From positions 1 through 45,651 of the forward strand of contig NZ_NSGH01000019.1 of NCBI RefSeq assembly GCF_002295105.1: DNA of 45,651 bases, read 5' to 3'. The stretch comes from Salimicrobium humidisoli (lineage in GTDB: Bacteria; Bacillota; Bacilli; Bacillales; Halobacillaceae). Of this stretch, positions 1 to 8,852 are shown piece after piece. Under the pieces are notes generated by a model. It did no database searches and was not told the DNA's origin. It saw nothing but the letters and a program-made list of their open reading frames with translations. The stretch's first letter is position 1, and every line of letters starts with the position of its first letter. Made by a program: the position numbers and the translations under genes.

Positions 1-12
1 TCCTTCTAAAGA

Positions 13-126
13 TGTGGTGGCAAGAGCGAAGAGGTCACACCTGTTCCCATGCCGAACACAGAAGTTAAGTTCTTCCGCGCCGATGGTAGTCGGGGTTACC
101 CCCCGCAAGAGTAGGGCGCTGCCACA
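13..126 (+). rRNA. rrf: 5S ribosomal RNA
   Basis: The sequence carries the conserved bacterial 5S core, including the stretch around 28-70 with GAAGAGGTCACACC, GTTCCCAT and GAACAC, and the GATGGTAGT loop near 82-90. The two ends close as helix I: 13-21 pairs with 118-126, with two wobble pairs. It is followed at once by a terminator, so this is the 3' end of an rRNA operon whose 16S and 23S genes lie left of the window. Ends were set from the helix and may be off by one or two bases. Confidence 0.96.
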
Positions 127-135
127 TTACTTCAA

Positions 136-164
136 ACCCTGAACATTACGTTCAGGGTCTTTTC
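136..164 (+). terminator. rRNA operon terminator
   Basis: A 9-bp perfect stem (136-144 with 150-158) with a 5-base loop is followed by the T-rich tract TCTTTTCT. It starts 10 bases after the 5S rRNA, as expected for an intrinsic terminator closing the rRNA operon. Confidence 0.9.
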
Positions 165-223
165 TATGTGAAAAAAGTCATATAGAATCTTATTCGTAAG
201 TGATTTTAAAAATCCGGAAAGTC

Positions 224-237
224 ATGTACGGGTACAT
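224..237. repeat. Short palindrome in the gap after the rRNA operon
   Basis: ATGTAC-GG-GTACAT is a perfect 6-bp inverted repeat in the 165-299 gap. It could be a small operator or chance. Nothing else convincing is seen in this gap: no clear -35/-10 pair and no RNA gene. Confidence 0.3.
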
Positions 238-299
238 AGACGTGATCCAGGTTACCCGGAAATTGGCAGAAAGTCCGGCTTTAAAAGTGAGTGGTTGCA

Positions 300-554
300 A
301 TGAAAATGATACGGTGGAGTTATTCGAGAAGAAAAGTGGTGCGTGCTTACTTTGATAAATTTCCCGGGAGCACTTTTTATTTCAGGAGAATCCGTTCTTA
401 TTTTTATCTTTACAGTTCAGACTGGAGTAAAGAAGATCCCCTGCTTGAAGAGGGAGATCAGGAAGAAATGCAACTTCTCGTCAATGAATCCCTTGGGAGA
501 AAAGAAGCGTATAGAAATAGAAAATCCCTCAAAAAAAAGACTTCAGGGCACTGA
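300..554 (+). CDS. Hypothetical small basic protein (doubtful)
   Basis: An open frame of 84 codons lies between the rRNA terminator and a hairpin terminator whose stem starts 10 bases after the stop codon, which is the spacing of a real transcript end. The product is rich in Arg, Lys and Tyr in the first half and acidic then basic in the second. It has no membrane segment or motif I recognise. No good Shine-Dalgarno precedes any start (GTG 291, ATG 300, ATG 306), and a second frame overlaps it. The terminator also serves the convergent flavoprotein gene, so its presence is not strong support. I do not recognise a family. Confidence 0.35.
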   Translation: MKMIRWSYSRRKVVRAYFDKFPGSTFYFRRIRSYFYLYSSDWSKEDPLLEEGDQEEMQLLVNESLGRKEAYRNRKSLKKKTSGH

Positions 555-563
555 AGCAAAATT

Positions 564-592
564 AAAAGCGGGTGACTTTTTCACCCGCTTTT
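564..592. terminator. Bidirectional terminator
   Basis: The stem AAAAGCGGGTGA (564-575) pairs perfectly with 581-592 around a 5-base loop. A-tract and T-tract flanks make it functional on both strands. It sits between the small + strand frame and the 3' end of the minus-strand flavoprotein gene. Confidence 0.85.
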
Positions 593-649
593 GGTACATA
601 ATCACGGAGCATTTTGAAATACAAGGGAGGATGCGGGACAGGAAATCCT

Positions 650-1915
650 CTACCCTTCACTCATACCTTCCCACGCTGCATTCATCCCCGCCACATTTCC
701 GGTAACGAGAGCGGAGGTGATGTTGTATCCTCCGGTATATCCGTGAATATCCAGAATCTCTCCGCAGAAATAGAGGCGGGACATTTTTTTGGATTGGAGT
801 GTATTCGGAACAACTTCTTTGATAGAGACTCCTCCTCCGGTAACGAAGGCTTTTTCTATCGGCTGGGAATCATGGACGGAAACGTGAAAGTACTTCAGGT
901 TTTTCAGAAAAGAGTGGAACTGCTCTTTCGACAGGTGAGCATTCGTCTCTTCCGGAGTAATCCCGTTCTCCTCCATCAGGAAGTCGATCATTCTTTCCGG
1001 AAGTACTCCTTTCACAGTGTTTTTCCACGTCTTTTTCGGATGATCCTTTGACTTCTGAAGGTATGTTTCAGTAAGTTGTTCCAGGGACTGGTCGGGCAGA
1101 GCATCAATTTCGATCGTTACCGGTCTGTGTCCCTTCATGAATTCTTTTACCGCGAACTGGGAACATCGCAGAACGGCAGGTCCCGAAATGCCGAAATGGG
1201 TGAATAACATGTCCATTTTGTGGGTGATGATCGGTTTATTCTTACGGTTGAGTACGCTGACATTTACGTCCCGCAAAGAAACGCCCTGAAGTTTCTTATC
1301 TTTAATGAAGGCATCTTTCGAAAGAAGAGGGACTTCTGTCGGATACAGGGTCGTAATGGTATGGCCGGCCGTTTTTGCCCACTTGTACCCGTCTCCGGTC
1401 GAACCTGTATGAGGGACGGCTTTTCCGCCGGTCGCAATGATCAGGGATTTCGTATGAATCTTTTCCGAATCATCCAGGTGGACGGTGTGCCCGGCTTCCC
1501 CGTACTGTATGGCGTCCACCTTCGTTTCTTTTCGGACTTCGACGTGGAGTCTGTCGAGATAAGCGAGCAGGGCCTGCACTACATCCCGTGCTTTGTTGCT
1601 GGCCGGAAACATGCGCCCATGGTCTTCTTCCTTCAGTCCGACTCCGAGATCCTCAAAAAAAGAGATGATATCGTAATTGTTGAAAACGGAAAAAGGGCTG
1701 TACAAAAATTTCCCGTTCCCCGGGATATGTCTGATCACTTCTTCTTCAGGGAGGCGATTCGTAACGTTACATCTTCCTCCCCCGGAAATTGCCAGTTTGG
1801 TACCCAGTTTTTTACCCTTTTCTATTAAAAGGACGGAAGCGCCCTGTTCGGCTGCCGCAATAGCTGCCATCAGCCCGGAAGGACCGCCTCCGATGACGGT
1901 TACGTGATAAGTCAT
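650..1915 (-). CDS. ytfP: YtfP-type FAD-dependent oxidoreductase (HI0933 family)
   Basis: A 421-residue flavoprotein of the HI0933/YtfP family (aminoacetone-oxidase-like; physiological reaction unknown). The N-terminus has the Rossmann dinucleotide motif [10 protein letters not shown] (residues 9-18), followed by the family signature [10 protein letters not shown] around residue 45. A second nucleotide-binding segment, [16 protein letters not shown], lies near residue 160, and the C-terminal FAD-contact motif is [12 protein letters not shown]. Full length for the family. The ATG start has AAAGGTGAG seven bases upstream. It is transcribed away from murJ, as in B. subtilis where ytfP lies near ytgP. 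Cytoplasmic; no membrane helix. Confidence 0.9.
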   Translation of the reverse strand: MTYHVTVIGGGPSGLMAAIAAAEQGASVLLIEKGKKLGTKLAISGGGRCNVTNRLPEEEVIRHIPGNGKFLYSPFSVFNNYDIISFFEDLGVGLKEEDHGRMFPASNKARDVVQALLAYLDRLHVEVRKETKVDAIQYGEAGHTVHLDDSEKIHTKSLIIATGGKAVPHTGSTGDGYKWAKTAGHTITTLYPTEVPLLSKDAFIKDKKLQGVSLRDVNVSVLNRKNKPIITHKMDMLFTHFGISGPAVLRCSQFAVKEFMKGHRPVTIEIDALPDQSLEQLTETYLQKSKDHPKKTWKNTVKGVLPERMIDFLMEENGITPEETNAHLSKEQFHSFLKNLKYFHVSVHDSQPIEKAFVTGGGVSIKEVVPNTLQSKKMSRLYFCGEILDIHGYTGGYNITSALVTGNVAGMNAAWEGMSEG

Positions 1916-2010
1916 GGATTTCTCACCTTTCTGATGGTACGTGTTCTCATGAAATGTATGATAGAATGAGTAGGATTAATTCTACAATACTTGCAGAGGA
2001 AGATAAAGCT

Positions 2011-3630
2011 ATGTCTAAAATTTTAAAAGGTACGATGATTTTAACCGGAGCGACTTTTCTATCGAAGTTTCTGGGAATGATTTATACTATCCCTTTCGAA
2101 CAGATGGTCGGCCCGGAAGGTATTGAACTGTATTTCTACGCTTACACGCCGTACAACATCCTGCTGAGCCTCTCGACACTCGGGGTGCCGATGGCGGTTT
2201 CTAAATTCGTCTCCAAATATAACGCTCTTGAAGACTATCAGACGAGTAGGGATATGTTCCGTTCCGGGATGTATCTGATGGCGGCTACAGGGGTTATCGC
2301 TTTTCTGCTGCTGTTTTTCGGTGCTGAGAAAATCGCTTCTTTCAGTCTGTCCGATGAAGATTCGGCAGCGGTGCTTCAGGATACGACTCACGTTGTACGT
2401 ATGGTCAGTTTCGCCCTGCTCGTCATCCCTTCCATGAGCATAATACGGGGTTTCTTTCAGGGACATGAGTCGATGGCTCCTACAGCAGTATCTCAGGTGA
2501 TAGAACAGATTGTGCGGATCGCCTTCCTGCTTACCGGCGTATACATAGTGTATTACGTACTGGACGCATCGCTCGCTCAGGCTATCGGCTTGAGTACGTT
2601 CGCTGCTTTCGTCGGTGGTATCGCTTCGCTGGTGGTACTTCTTATATACTGGAAGAAAAGGAAACCGTATCTGGACAGACATCTTAAACAACAGAAAACG
2701 ACGAGCGGTTTAACAACGCCGGACATGTTTAAAGAATTGCTCAGTTACGCCGGACCTTTTGTGCTGGTGGGAATAGCAACACCGCTGTACCAGCTGATCG
2801 ATCAATTTACGTTCAAACAGGCGATGGCAGATGCAGGACTTGCAGACATTGCGGGAGACGCCCTGTCCGCGATCCACGTTCTCAGTCATAAGCTGGTCAT
2901 CATACCGGTCACGCTCGGACTTGGCATGGCCGTGACCGTGCTTCCTGCCATTACAAGTTCTTTCACGAAACGGGAATTCAATAAACTTGACGGACAGATC
3001 AACCAGGCCCTGCAGATTATCGCTTTGCTGATTATACCGGCAGTCGTCGGTCTTTCTCTATTATCGACGGAGGCTTACGGAACTTTCTACGGTCTGGAAC
3101 AGCTTGATTATTTCGGGGATCTGTTAAGATGGTATGCCCCTGTCGGGTTATTCTTTGCATTGTTTACGGTCACCTCATCTATCCTGCAGGGGGTCAATCG
3201 GCAGAATTTCGCAGTTATCAGCCTCGGCGTCGGAATACTGCTGAAGCTTATGACCAACTCGTTTCTTATTCAATTGTTCGGAGCGAAAGGTTCCATCATC
3301 TCTACCGGTCTTGCTGTATTAGCTGCAGTTGTTCTTAACTTGTGGAAGATACGGCAAAGCACTGAATTTTCGTATAGAAAACTTTTCAAACGGAGCGTAT
3401 TCATTGCTATATTGACCGTCATTATGGCAATCGTTGTACTGCTTGTGAAAATGGTCGGCGGTATATGGTGGAACCCGATGGAAAATCGTATGGGAGCACT
3501 TGCTGTACTGATCCTCGGGATCGGTGCCGGAGCTCTCACTTATCTGACACTGGCTTACAAATCCACGTTGCTTGAACATGTGCTCGGCGACCGGGTGAAA
3601 CGGATAGAACGAATATTCAACAGATCCTGA
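2011..3630 (+). CDS. murJ: Lipid II flippase MurJ (YtgP), MOP superfamily
   Basis: A 539-residue polytopic membrane protein of the MOP/MATE-like superfamily, with about 14 hydrophobic segments. Its N-terminus (ILKGTMILTGATFLSKFLG) is typical of the polysaccharide biosynthesis/MurJ branch, and its position beside the pseudouridine synthase and ytzE matches B. subtilis ytgP, which was shown to be MurJ. It would flip lipid-linked peptidoglycan precursor across the membrane. The open frame extends to 1954, but ATG 2011 has AGAGGA at 1995-2000 with 10-base spacing, so I start there. The gene ends 11 bases before the next start, which suggests an operon. Confidence 0.88.
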   Translation: MSKILKGTMILTGATFLSKFLGMIYTIPFEQMVGPEGIELYFYAYTPYNILLSLSTLGVPMAVSKFVSKYNALEDYQTSRDMFRSGMYLMAATGVIAFLLLFFGAEKIASFSLSDEDSAAVLQDTTHVVRMVSFALLVIPSMSIIRGFFQGHESMAPTAVSQVIEQIVRIAFLLTGVYIVYYVLDASLAQAIGLSTFAAFVGGIASLVVLLIYWKKRKPYLDRHLKQQKTTSGLTTPDMFKELLSYAGPFVLVGIATPLYQLIDQFTFKQAMADAGLADIAGDALSAIHVLSHKLVIIPVTLGLGMAVTVLPAITSSFTKREFNKLDGQINQALQIIALLIIPAVVGLSLLSTEAYGTFYGLEQLDYFGDLLRWYAPVGLFFALFTVTSSILQGVNRQNFAVISLGVGILLKLMTNSFLIQLFGAKGSIISTGLAVLAAVVLNLWKIRQSTEFSYRKLFKRSVFIAILTVIMAIVVLLVKMVGGIWWNPMENRMGALAVLILGIGAGALTYLTLAYKSTLLEHVLGDRVKRIERIFNRS

Positions 3631-3641
3631 GGAGGATACGA

Positions 3642-4367
3642 ATGCGAATAGATAAACTACTGGCAAATATGGGTTATGGAACGAGAAAAGAAGTGAAATC
3701 GTTACTCAAAGGCGGAAGTGTCCACGTGAATGAGTCTCCTGTTAAAAATGGAAAAACTCATGTAGACCCGGAAGAAGATCTTGTTACGGTAGCGGGAGAG
3801 AAAGTGGAGTATCGGCAATTCATCTATTTAATGATGAACAAACCGGGTGACCTTATATCTGCGACGGAAGATCAGCATGAGTGGACGGTAGTCGATATTC
3901 TGCAGCCGGAGGATAAAGTGTTTTCCCCGTTTCCGGTCGGACGGCTCGATAAGGACACCGAAGGCCTCCTTCTGCTGACCAATGACGGTCAGCTGTCCCA
4001 CCGGCTCACCTCTCCGAAAAAAGGTGTAGGAAAGACTTATGTGGCAGAGGTCGCAGGAGAGGTCACCGGGGACGATGCAGACGCATTTGAACGAGGGGTG
4101 ACTCTTGATGACGGATACGTCACCAGACCGGCGATTCTTCATATTATAGAATCGGGAGACGTCTCTCACGTGGAGCTCGTAATCACGGAAGGGAAATTCC
4201 ATCAGGTGAAACGGATGTTTGAAGCACGGGGGAAGAAGGTAACCAGCTTAAAGCGGGTCAAAATGGGAGATCTTTCTCTGGACGAAGAACTCGATCCGGG
4301 AGAATACCGGGAACTCCGGGAAGATGAACTCGAATACCTGAACAACATTACGAGTAAAGATAAGTGA
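3642..4367 (+). CDS. ytzG: 16S rRNA pseudouridine synthase, RsuA/RluB/E/F family
   Basis: 241 residues. The N-terminal S4 RNA-binding domain (residues 1-50, starting MRIDKLLANMGYGTRKEV) is followed by the pseudouridine synthase domain. The catalytic aspartate lies in GRLDKDTEGLLLLTNDG (Asp103), with a second family motif, EGKFHQVKRMFEA, near residue 185. By similarity it isomerises one uridine in rRNA, most likely in 16S rRNA (U516 type). It starts 11 bases after murJ with a strong SD (GAGGAGG) and ends just before a bidirectional terminator. The exact target base cannot be read from the sequence. Confidence 0.9.
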   Translation: MRIDKLLANMGYGTRKEVKSLLKGGSVHVNESPVKNGKTHVDPEEDLVTVAGEKVEYRQFIYLMMNKPGDLISATEDQHEWTVVDILQPEDKVFSPFPVGRLDKDTEGLLLLTNDGQLSHRLTSPKKGVGKTYVAEVAGEVTGDDADAFERGVTLDDGYVTRPAILHIIESGDVSHVELVITEGKFHQVKRMFEARGKKVTSLKRVKMGDLSLDEELDPGEYRELREDELEYLNNITSKDK

Positions 4368-4395
4368 TAGAGTACCGCTGCTATTACCTTAAAGA

Positions 4396-4424
4396 AAGGC
4401 ACCCGTTACGATGACGGGTGCCTT
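4396..4424. terminator. Bidirectional terminator
   Basis: AAGGCACCCGT (4396-4406) pairs with 4414-4424 as a perfect 11-bp stem with a 7-base loop. It lies between the convergent pseudouridine synthase and ytzE genes. The T-tracts on either side are short. Confidence 0.85.
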
Positions 4425-4428
4425 ACCT

Positions 4429-4647
4429 TTACGAAGCTTTCACTTTCTTTTCTGTCGTTTTCCATTTTCCCCTGTAAGGGCTGCACACAAGGCCATTATA
4501 TTCCAGTACGTGTAAATCTCTTTGAACGGTTCGATCGGTTATTCCAAATTCTTCAGCTACCTGAGCCGTCGAGACGGTACCTTCTGTCTTTATAAACAGA
4601 TAGGTCGATTTAATACGGTCAAGCATACGCGTTGATGGGCGATTCAA
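4429..4647 (-). CDS. ytzE: Small DeoR-type winged-helix regulator YtzE
   Basis: A 72-residue protein made almost wholly of a DeoR-family helix-turn-helix: TAQVAEEFGITDRTVQRDLHVL followed by a wing around YNGLVCSPYRGKW. It has no effector domain, as in B. subtilis YtzE, which occupies the same place. I use TTG at 4647 because AAGGAG lies 8 bases upstream and homologues begin at this region; the open frame further upstream (to 4692) has no RBS. It probably binds DNA, but its targets are unknown. A single HTH with no sensor domain may act by dimerising or through a partner. Confidence 0.85.
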   Translation of the reverse strand: MNRPSTRMLDRIKSTYLFIKTEGTVSTAQVAEEFGITDRTVQRDLHVLEYNGLVCSPYRGKWKTTEKKVKAS

Positions 4648-4889
4648 AAAAATCACTCCTTCAGTATTGGTGTAAATGGCGCCTCGTATCAAAACCCTTT
4701 GAGGATACGTTCATTGTACAACAGTGAGAAAGCATCATCCACCTTTTCCGTTCCATTTTACAGAAAATTCATCGAATTTACAAAAAATTTACGTGAACGC
4801 CAGGAATAAACCGGAGCGGGACAAAATTGCCGGCAGCTCGTTCAGAATAGCGGAATTTCCGGCATAACAAAGAAGAAAGGATGAAAAAA

Positions 4890-6233
4890 ATGAGTAAAGA
4901 CTACACTACTATGAATGAATTCGTAAAAAGGCTGAACAGACTCATACGGATACCCAGTGTATATAGAGAAGACGAACCTCCTTTCGGTAAAGACGTGCGA
5001 AAGGCCCTGCATGAGTTGCTGGAAATCGGGGAAGAAGATGGATTTACCGTTAAAAACGTTGACGACTACGCAGGGCACGTTGAATTCGGCGAAGGGGAGG
5101 AACTGTTCGGCATACTTGCCCACCTGGACGTGGTGCCGGCCGGAAGCGGCTGGAGTGTTCCTCCTTTTGAATTGACGGAAAAAGACGGCAAACTTTTCGG
5201 AAGAGGGGTTCAGGATGATAAAGGACCGCTCATGGCGGCTTATATAGCTATGAAAGAGCTGAAAGAAGAAGGATTCGTCCCCCGTAAAAGAGTGCGCTTA
5301 ATAGCCGGAACGGATGAAGAGAGAGAATGGAAGGGAATAGACTATTATTTCACAAAAGAAGAGATGCCGGAATTCGGTTTCACTCCAGATGCAGTCTTCC
5401 CGGTGATCCACGCGGAAAAAGGACTGTGGGATATTCATCTGGTTCGGGACAATTCTGAAGACTTCACTTCGGAGATGACGTATATAGAAACGATCTCGGG
5501 CGGCAGCCGGTTGAACATGGTTCCGGAGGCGGCAGAGGTTACTATTATACACAGGGGTGAAAAAGAACTGACGTTTCCGGAAGCGGAGAAAGTATACAGG
5601 AACGGAGAAAAACTGACAGCTGTATTTGCGGGTTCATCAGCTCACGGAAGCACCCCGGACCGGGGAGTCAACGCCATCAAAAAGGCACTGAAATCCCTTG
5701 CCGGAGTATCCTTCCCCGCTCCTCAGAAAGAAATGATAGAATGGATGAATACATATTTATCCGATTCGACGGGAGAAGGGCTGGCTATTGATTCGAAAGA
5801 CGAAGTTTCCGGGGCTCTTACCCTGAATGTCGGAACGCTTCACGGGAATGAAGAGAAGTGGGAGATCGGTCTGAATATCCGTTATCCTGTTACGGAATCA
5901 TATGCGGAACTCATAACTAAAATGAAAGATTCCCTCCCGGGCTGGCTTACATTCAAAGAGACGGATCATATGGCCTCCATCTATCTCCCGGAAGATCACG
6001 CCGGTATACAGACGCTGATGCAGGCGTACAGGAGTGTGAGCGGAAGAAAAGAGACGCCGGAAGCGATCGGCGGTGCAACGTACGCCAGAGTTCTAAAGAC
6101 AGGAGTAGCGTTCGGTGCCGTCTTTCCCGAAAGTCCGGACACCGCTCATCAGGCAGATGAGATGGTGCTTCAGGAAGATATGAGAAAGGCGATTGACATA
6201 TATAAACAGGCTATTTTTACTTGGACGCGATAA
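4890..6233 (+). CDS. pepV: Dipeptidase PepV (M20 metallopeptidase)
   Basis: A 447-residue M20-family dinuclear zinc dipeptidase that removes the N-terminal residue from dipeptides and some tripeptides in the cytosol. Zinc-site motifs are present: AHLDVVPAG (His78, Asp80), GRGVQDDKGP (Asp109/110), TDEERE (Glu143/144) and a C-terminal region with DTAHQADE supplying the last histidine. A lid/dimerisation domain is inserted in the middle. ATG 4881 has its SD directly touching it, while ATG 4890 has AGAAAGG at 9-base spacing, so I start at 4890. It stands at the head of the thpR-ytlQ-ytmP group. The 4693-4889 gap in front shows no clear promoter. Confidence 0.92.
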   Translation: MSKDYTTMNEFVKRLNRLIRIPSVYREDEPPFGKDVRKALHELLEIGEEDGFTVKNVDDYAGHVEFGEGEELFGILAHLDVVPAGSGWSVPPFELTEKDGKLFGRGVQDDKGPLMAAYIAMKELKEEGFVPRKRVRLIAGTDEEREWKGIDYYFTKEEMPEFGFTPDAVFPVIHAEKGLWDIHLVRDNSEDFTSEMTYIETISGGSRLNMVPEAAEVTIIHRGEKELTFPEAEKVYRNGEKLTAVFAGSSAHGSTPDRGVNAIKKALKSLAGVSFPAPQKEMIEWMNTYLSDSTGEGLAIDSKDEVSGALTLNVGTLHGNEEKWEIGLNIRYPVTESYAELITKMKDSLPGWLTFKETDHMASIYLPEDHAGIQTLMQAYRSVSGRKETPEAIGGATYARVLKTGVAFGAVFPESPDTAHQADEMVLQEDMRKAIDIYKQAIFTWTR

Positions 6234-6269
6234 CAGGTATCTATTCTTAAGGGCAGGAGAGTGATATAA

Positions 6270-6803
6270 TTGAAATCCACTCATTATTTTCTTGGAGTCC
6301 CTGTAAAGAATATAATCATTAAAGAACGGCTGCTGGAAAACAGAAAAAAACTACAACAACAGATGGACTATAAAGTATGGACAGCCCCTGAAGATTTTCA
6401 TCTTACCCTCCGTTTCCTCGGAGAGGTGGAGGATATAGAATACTGGAAAGAGAAGGTGGCCGGGGCCTCAGCCTTCCCGCCATTCGATCTGGAGATCGGG
6501 GAAGTCGGTTTCTTCGGCAACCCGCAACATCCGAGAGTCGTTTTTCAGTCCGTCTCGCACTCGGAGGAACTGCAGCGACTGTTCAATTATTTTCAGGAAG
6601 GGGAGGCGGGCCGTTTCCACCCGCATATCACCCTTGCAAAGAAATGGAGAAAAGGAGAGCTCCCTGAAATAGAAAGCGGCAGCTTCCTGTCCTGGGATGT
6701 GGACACGTGCACCTTATTCAAAGTCCATCCGGGCAGCATTCCCAAATATGAACCGGTGACATCAGTTACACTTAAGGGTCAGGTGAAGAGATGGCACAAT
6801 TGA
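6270..6803 (+). CDS. thpR: RNA 2',3'-cyclic phosphodiesterase ThpR (LigT family)
   Basis: 177 residues with the two HxT motifs that define the 2H phosphoesterase family: FHLTLRFLG (around residues 46-54) and HPHITLAKKW (around 113-122). The enzyme opens 2',3'-cyclic phosphate ends of RNA; older annotations call it 2'-5' RNA ligase. TTG 6270 is preceded by AGGAGAG at about 10 bases. Its end overlaps the next gene by 13 bases, so translation is probably coupled. It corresponds to B. subtilis ytlP by position. Confidence 0.9.
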   Translation: MKSTHYFLGVPVKNIIIKERLLENRKKLQQQMDYKVWTAPEDFHLTLRFLGEVEDIEYWKEKVAGASAFPPFDLEIGEVGFFGNPQHPRVVFQSVSHSEELQRLFNYFQEGEAGRFHPHITLAKKWRKGELPEIESGSFLSWDVDTCTLFKVHPGSIPKYEPVTSVTLKGQVKRWHN

Positions 6804-7681
6804 TTAAGCTTCAGGATTACATTTCGCGCTATGAATTGAATATTTTCCACTATACCGGTGAATTCATCCAGATGAAAAAGAAAAACTGGGAAGGGCTCAA
6901 TAAAGCCTGGAAAAATGGCGGACTTTACGAAGAGCAGGAAGAAGCTGTTTCAGATGAAAGCGGCCTGTTGAAGCGGATTTGGAACAGAGTTCGAAACAGA
7001 GAAGAGGAAGTATGGGAGGAGCAGGAGGTTCAGCCGGAAATACCTGCCGATGAAGAAGAATTGAAAATTCAATTTCTGAACCAGCTTCTTCATTTTCAAT
7101 TAAAATGGGTATCCACTACGCTGCAGGAAAAGTCATTCGTAGACTGGGGCTATGAACGGGACGACCTGTTGAAATATTATCTGCAACGTTTTCCCGATAC
7201 ATTTTTACTGATGTATGAACCGCTGGTGGAGATGAAACGGGCGGTGCTTGAACTGGACCAGATACTGATCGGCCCGGACCGGATCGATATTATCGTCCAC
7301 CTTGATGTTGAGGAGGGGACGATTATTCATCCGGAGGAGGGGAGGAGCTGGATTCTGGAAGAAAGCGGAGTCAGAAGAAAGATACCTAACCCCATCCTGC
7401 GGCTGCGCAGGTCGGAAACATACGTACGCAGTGTTCTGCAGACGTATAATCATACATTTCCGTACCGTAAAATAGTCCTTGCTCCCGGTGCCGTCTTCCA
7501 GGAGACCGTGCCCCCATATTCGACGGAATATATAGGAAAAGCGGAACATGATGACTGGATGAATAAAAAGCGTATGCTTAAGATGCCGTTGAAACACTCC
7601 CAGCTGAAAGCTGCTCAGCTGCTCATGAAGCATGCGAGGGTCACTTCCGTAAAAGCACCGGAGTGGGAGGAATCGGAATAA
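6791..7681 (+). CDS. ytlQ: YtlQ-like protein with a degenerate NERD-like fold
   Basis: 296 residues, positioned as B. subtilis ytlQ and overlapping thpR. The middle holds a NERD-like pattern: a hydrophobic strand with Asp-Ile-Asp (IGPDRIDIIVHL, around residue 160), then a segment with NPILRLRRSETYVRSVL resembling the conserved NP...Q helix of NERD domains. The usual E-x-K catalytic pair after the Asp strand is not evident (IIHPEE is found instead), so nuclease activity is doubtful. An acidic linker with many Glu lies at residues 50-95. The function is unknown; the resemblance to NERD is my reading and weaker than the positional match. Confidence 0.72.
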   Translation: MAQLIKLQDYISRYELNIFHYTGEFIQMKKKNWEGLNKAWKNGGLYEEQEEAVSDESGLLKRIWNRVRNREEEVWEEQEVQPEIPADEEELKIQFLNQLLHFQLKWVSTTLQEKSFVDWGYERDDLLKYYLQRFPDTFLLMYEPLVEMKRAVLELDQILIGPDRIDIIVHLDVEEGTIIHPEEGRSWILEESGVRRKIPNPILRLRRSETYVRSVLQTYNHTFPYRKIVLAPGAVFQETVPPYSTEYIGKAEHDDWMNKKRMLKMPLKHSQLKAAQLLMKHARVTSVKAPEWEESE

Positions 7682-7692
7682 CTTGAAAGAAA

Positions 7693-7739
7693 TGGTCCTT
7701 TTACGTTAATCTTATTAAGTTAAATAAGAAGCGGGACCA
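7693..7739. repeat. Two-arm inverted repeat before ytmP
   Basis: TGGTCC (7693-7698) pairs with GGACCA (7734-7739), and CTTATT (7711-7716) pairs with AATAAG (7723-7728), nested inside. No T-tract follows. It could be a weak processing or attenuation structure between ytlQ and ytmP. Confidence 0.35.
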
Positions 7740-7770
7740 AGAATACTCAACAGGAATTGAGGAATTGAAG

Positions 7771-8562
7771 GTGAACTGGTTGGAACAAATATTAGGGGAC
7801 GAATGGTCGATCACTCCGGCCGGAGGGTCGACGGGTGAAGCTTATTATGCAAAGAAAAAGGAAGGGAAACGCTTGTTTTTAAAGCGTAATTCTTCCCCTT
7901 TTCTTGCTGTGCTCTCGGCAGAGGGGATTGTACCGAAGCTTGTCTGGACGAAACGTCTGGAAAGCGGAGACGTTATTACAGCCCAGGACTGGATGGAGGG
8001 GCGTGAACTGGAGCCCGAGGAGATGTCTCATCCCCGGGTTGCAGAACTGCTCAGCAAAATCCACTACTCCAAAGAATTACTCGATATGCTGATGCGCCTG
8101 GGGAAAACACCGTTATCCCCTGCAGATATTTTGACGGATATAATAAATGACCTGACCCTGACTCCCAGATTGCGGGCCCATGCGGGAGTCCAAAAGGCGA
8201 TAGCTTACTTACAGGAAAACTGTTTTTCGATAGATGATGCGGATTGTGTCGTCTGTCACTGTGATACGAATCATAACAACTGGCTCCTGTCGGAGGATGA
8301 GTATTTGTATCTCATAGACTGGGATAATGCTATGGTCGCCGATCCCGCTCTCGACCTCGGTATGCTTCTCTATTTTTATGTACCGGAAGAGCACTGGGCC
8401 GAGTGGCTGACTCATTACGGTATAAAAGCTACCGATGAGTTGTACGGGAAAATGAAATGGTATGCTATTTCTCAGTTACTGGCTTTCATACAGTGGCATG
8501 ATATGCGTGAAGAGGAAGATGAAGTGGCGCATCGGCTCTATCTGCTTGAGAAAGTGATGTAA
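7771..8562 (+). CDS. ytmP: YtmP-type phosphotransferase (APH/choline kinase fold)
   Basis: 263 residues of the aminoglycoside phosphotransferase/choline kinase-like family. The catalytic loop appears as VCHCDTNHNNWLL (a variant of the H-x-D-x4-N brenner motif, near residue 167), and the metal-binding LIDWDNAMVADPALDLG follows about 20 residues later. The N-lobe is short. The natural substrate is unknown; position and size match B. subtilis ytmP. GTG 7771 has GAGGA seven bases upstream, whereas TTG 7765 is too close to it. A strong terminator follows. Confidence 0.85.
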   Translation: MNWLEQILGDEWSITPAGGSTGEAYYAKKKEGKRLFLKRNSSPFLAVLSAEGIVPKLVWTKRLESGDVITAQDWMEGRELEPEEMSHPRVAELLSKIHYSKELLDMLMRLGKTPLSPADILTDIINDLTLTPRLRAHAGVQKAIAYLQENCFSIDDADCVVCHCDTNHNNWLLSEDEYLYLIDWDNAMVADPALDLGMLLYFYVPEEHWAEWLTHYGIKATDELYGKMKWYAISQLLAFIQWHDMREEEDEVAHRLYLLEKVM

Positions 8563-8566
8563 AAAA

Positions 8567-8606
8567 CCCCTGGTTACCCGGCAACCGGTAACACAGGGGC
8601 TTTTTA
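8567..8606. terminator. Terminator after ytmP
   Basis: CCCCTG (8567-8572) pairs with CAGGGG (8594-8599), with an inner GTTACC/GGTAAC stem, followed by TTTTT. The A6 run before the stem makes it usable on the minus strand too, where the 52-residue gene ends at 8633. Confidence 0.88.
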
Positions 8607-8632
8607 CATTTTAAATGAAAGTGCACGAAGTA

Positions 8633-8791
8633 TTACAGTTCCGGCGCGTACTTAAGTTCGTTCTCGCGGGCTTTCGAACTGGTTTTTTCGTTCAGGACTT
8701 CCACCGGGTAAACGAACAGGCTGTAACCTACAAACAATACTCCGACAGCCGCCACAACTGCAAGATCGATAACACTACGTAGTAAATTCAT
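8633..8791 (-). CDS. Small membrane protein, 52 residues, unknown
   Basis: ATG 8791 on the minus strand opens a 52-codon frame beginning MNLLRSVIDLAVVAAVGVLF. It has one hydrophobic segment at about residues 7-29 and then a charged tail (about residues 31-52) rich in Glu, Lys and Ser, so a single-pass membrane microprotein is likely. GGAG lies 8 bases upstream of the ATG, and the frame ends just before a bidirectional terminator. It sits where B. subtilis has ytzH, but it is not similar in size and I do not recognise it. A cre-like box lies 62 bp upstream of the start. Confidence 0.72.
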   Translation of the reverse strand: MNLLRSVIDLAVVAAVGVLFVGYSLFVYPVEVLNEKTSSKARENELKYAPEL

Positions 8792-8852
8792 TTTTTCAAC
8801 TCCATTTTAAATTTATAATATGATTTCTTTTTCACATATATAATCATAGAGC

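Noticed and set aside
2059-2691. A 210-codon minus-strand frame.
   Set aside because: It is antisense to murJ and has no domain or RBS.
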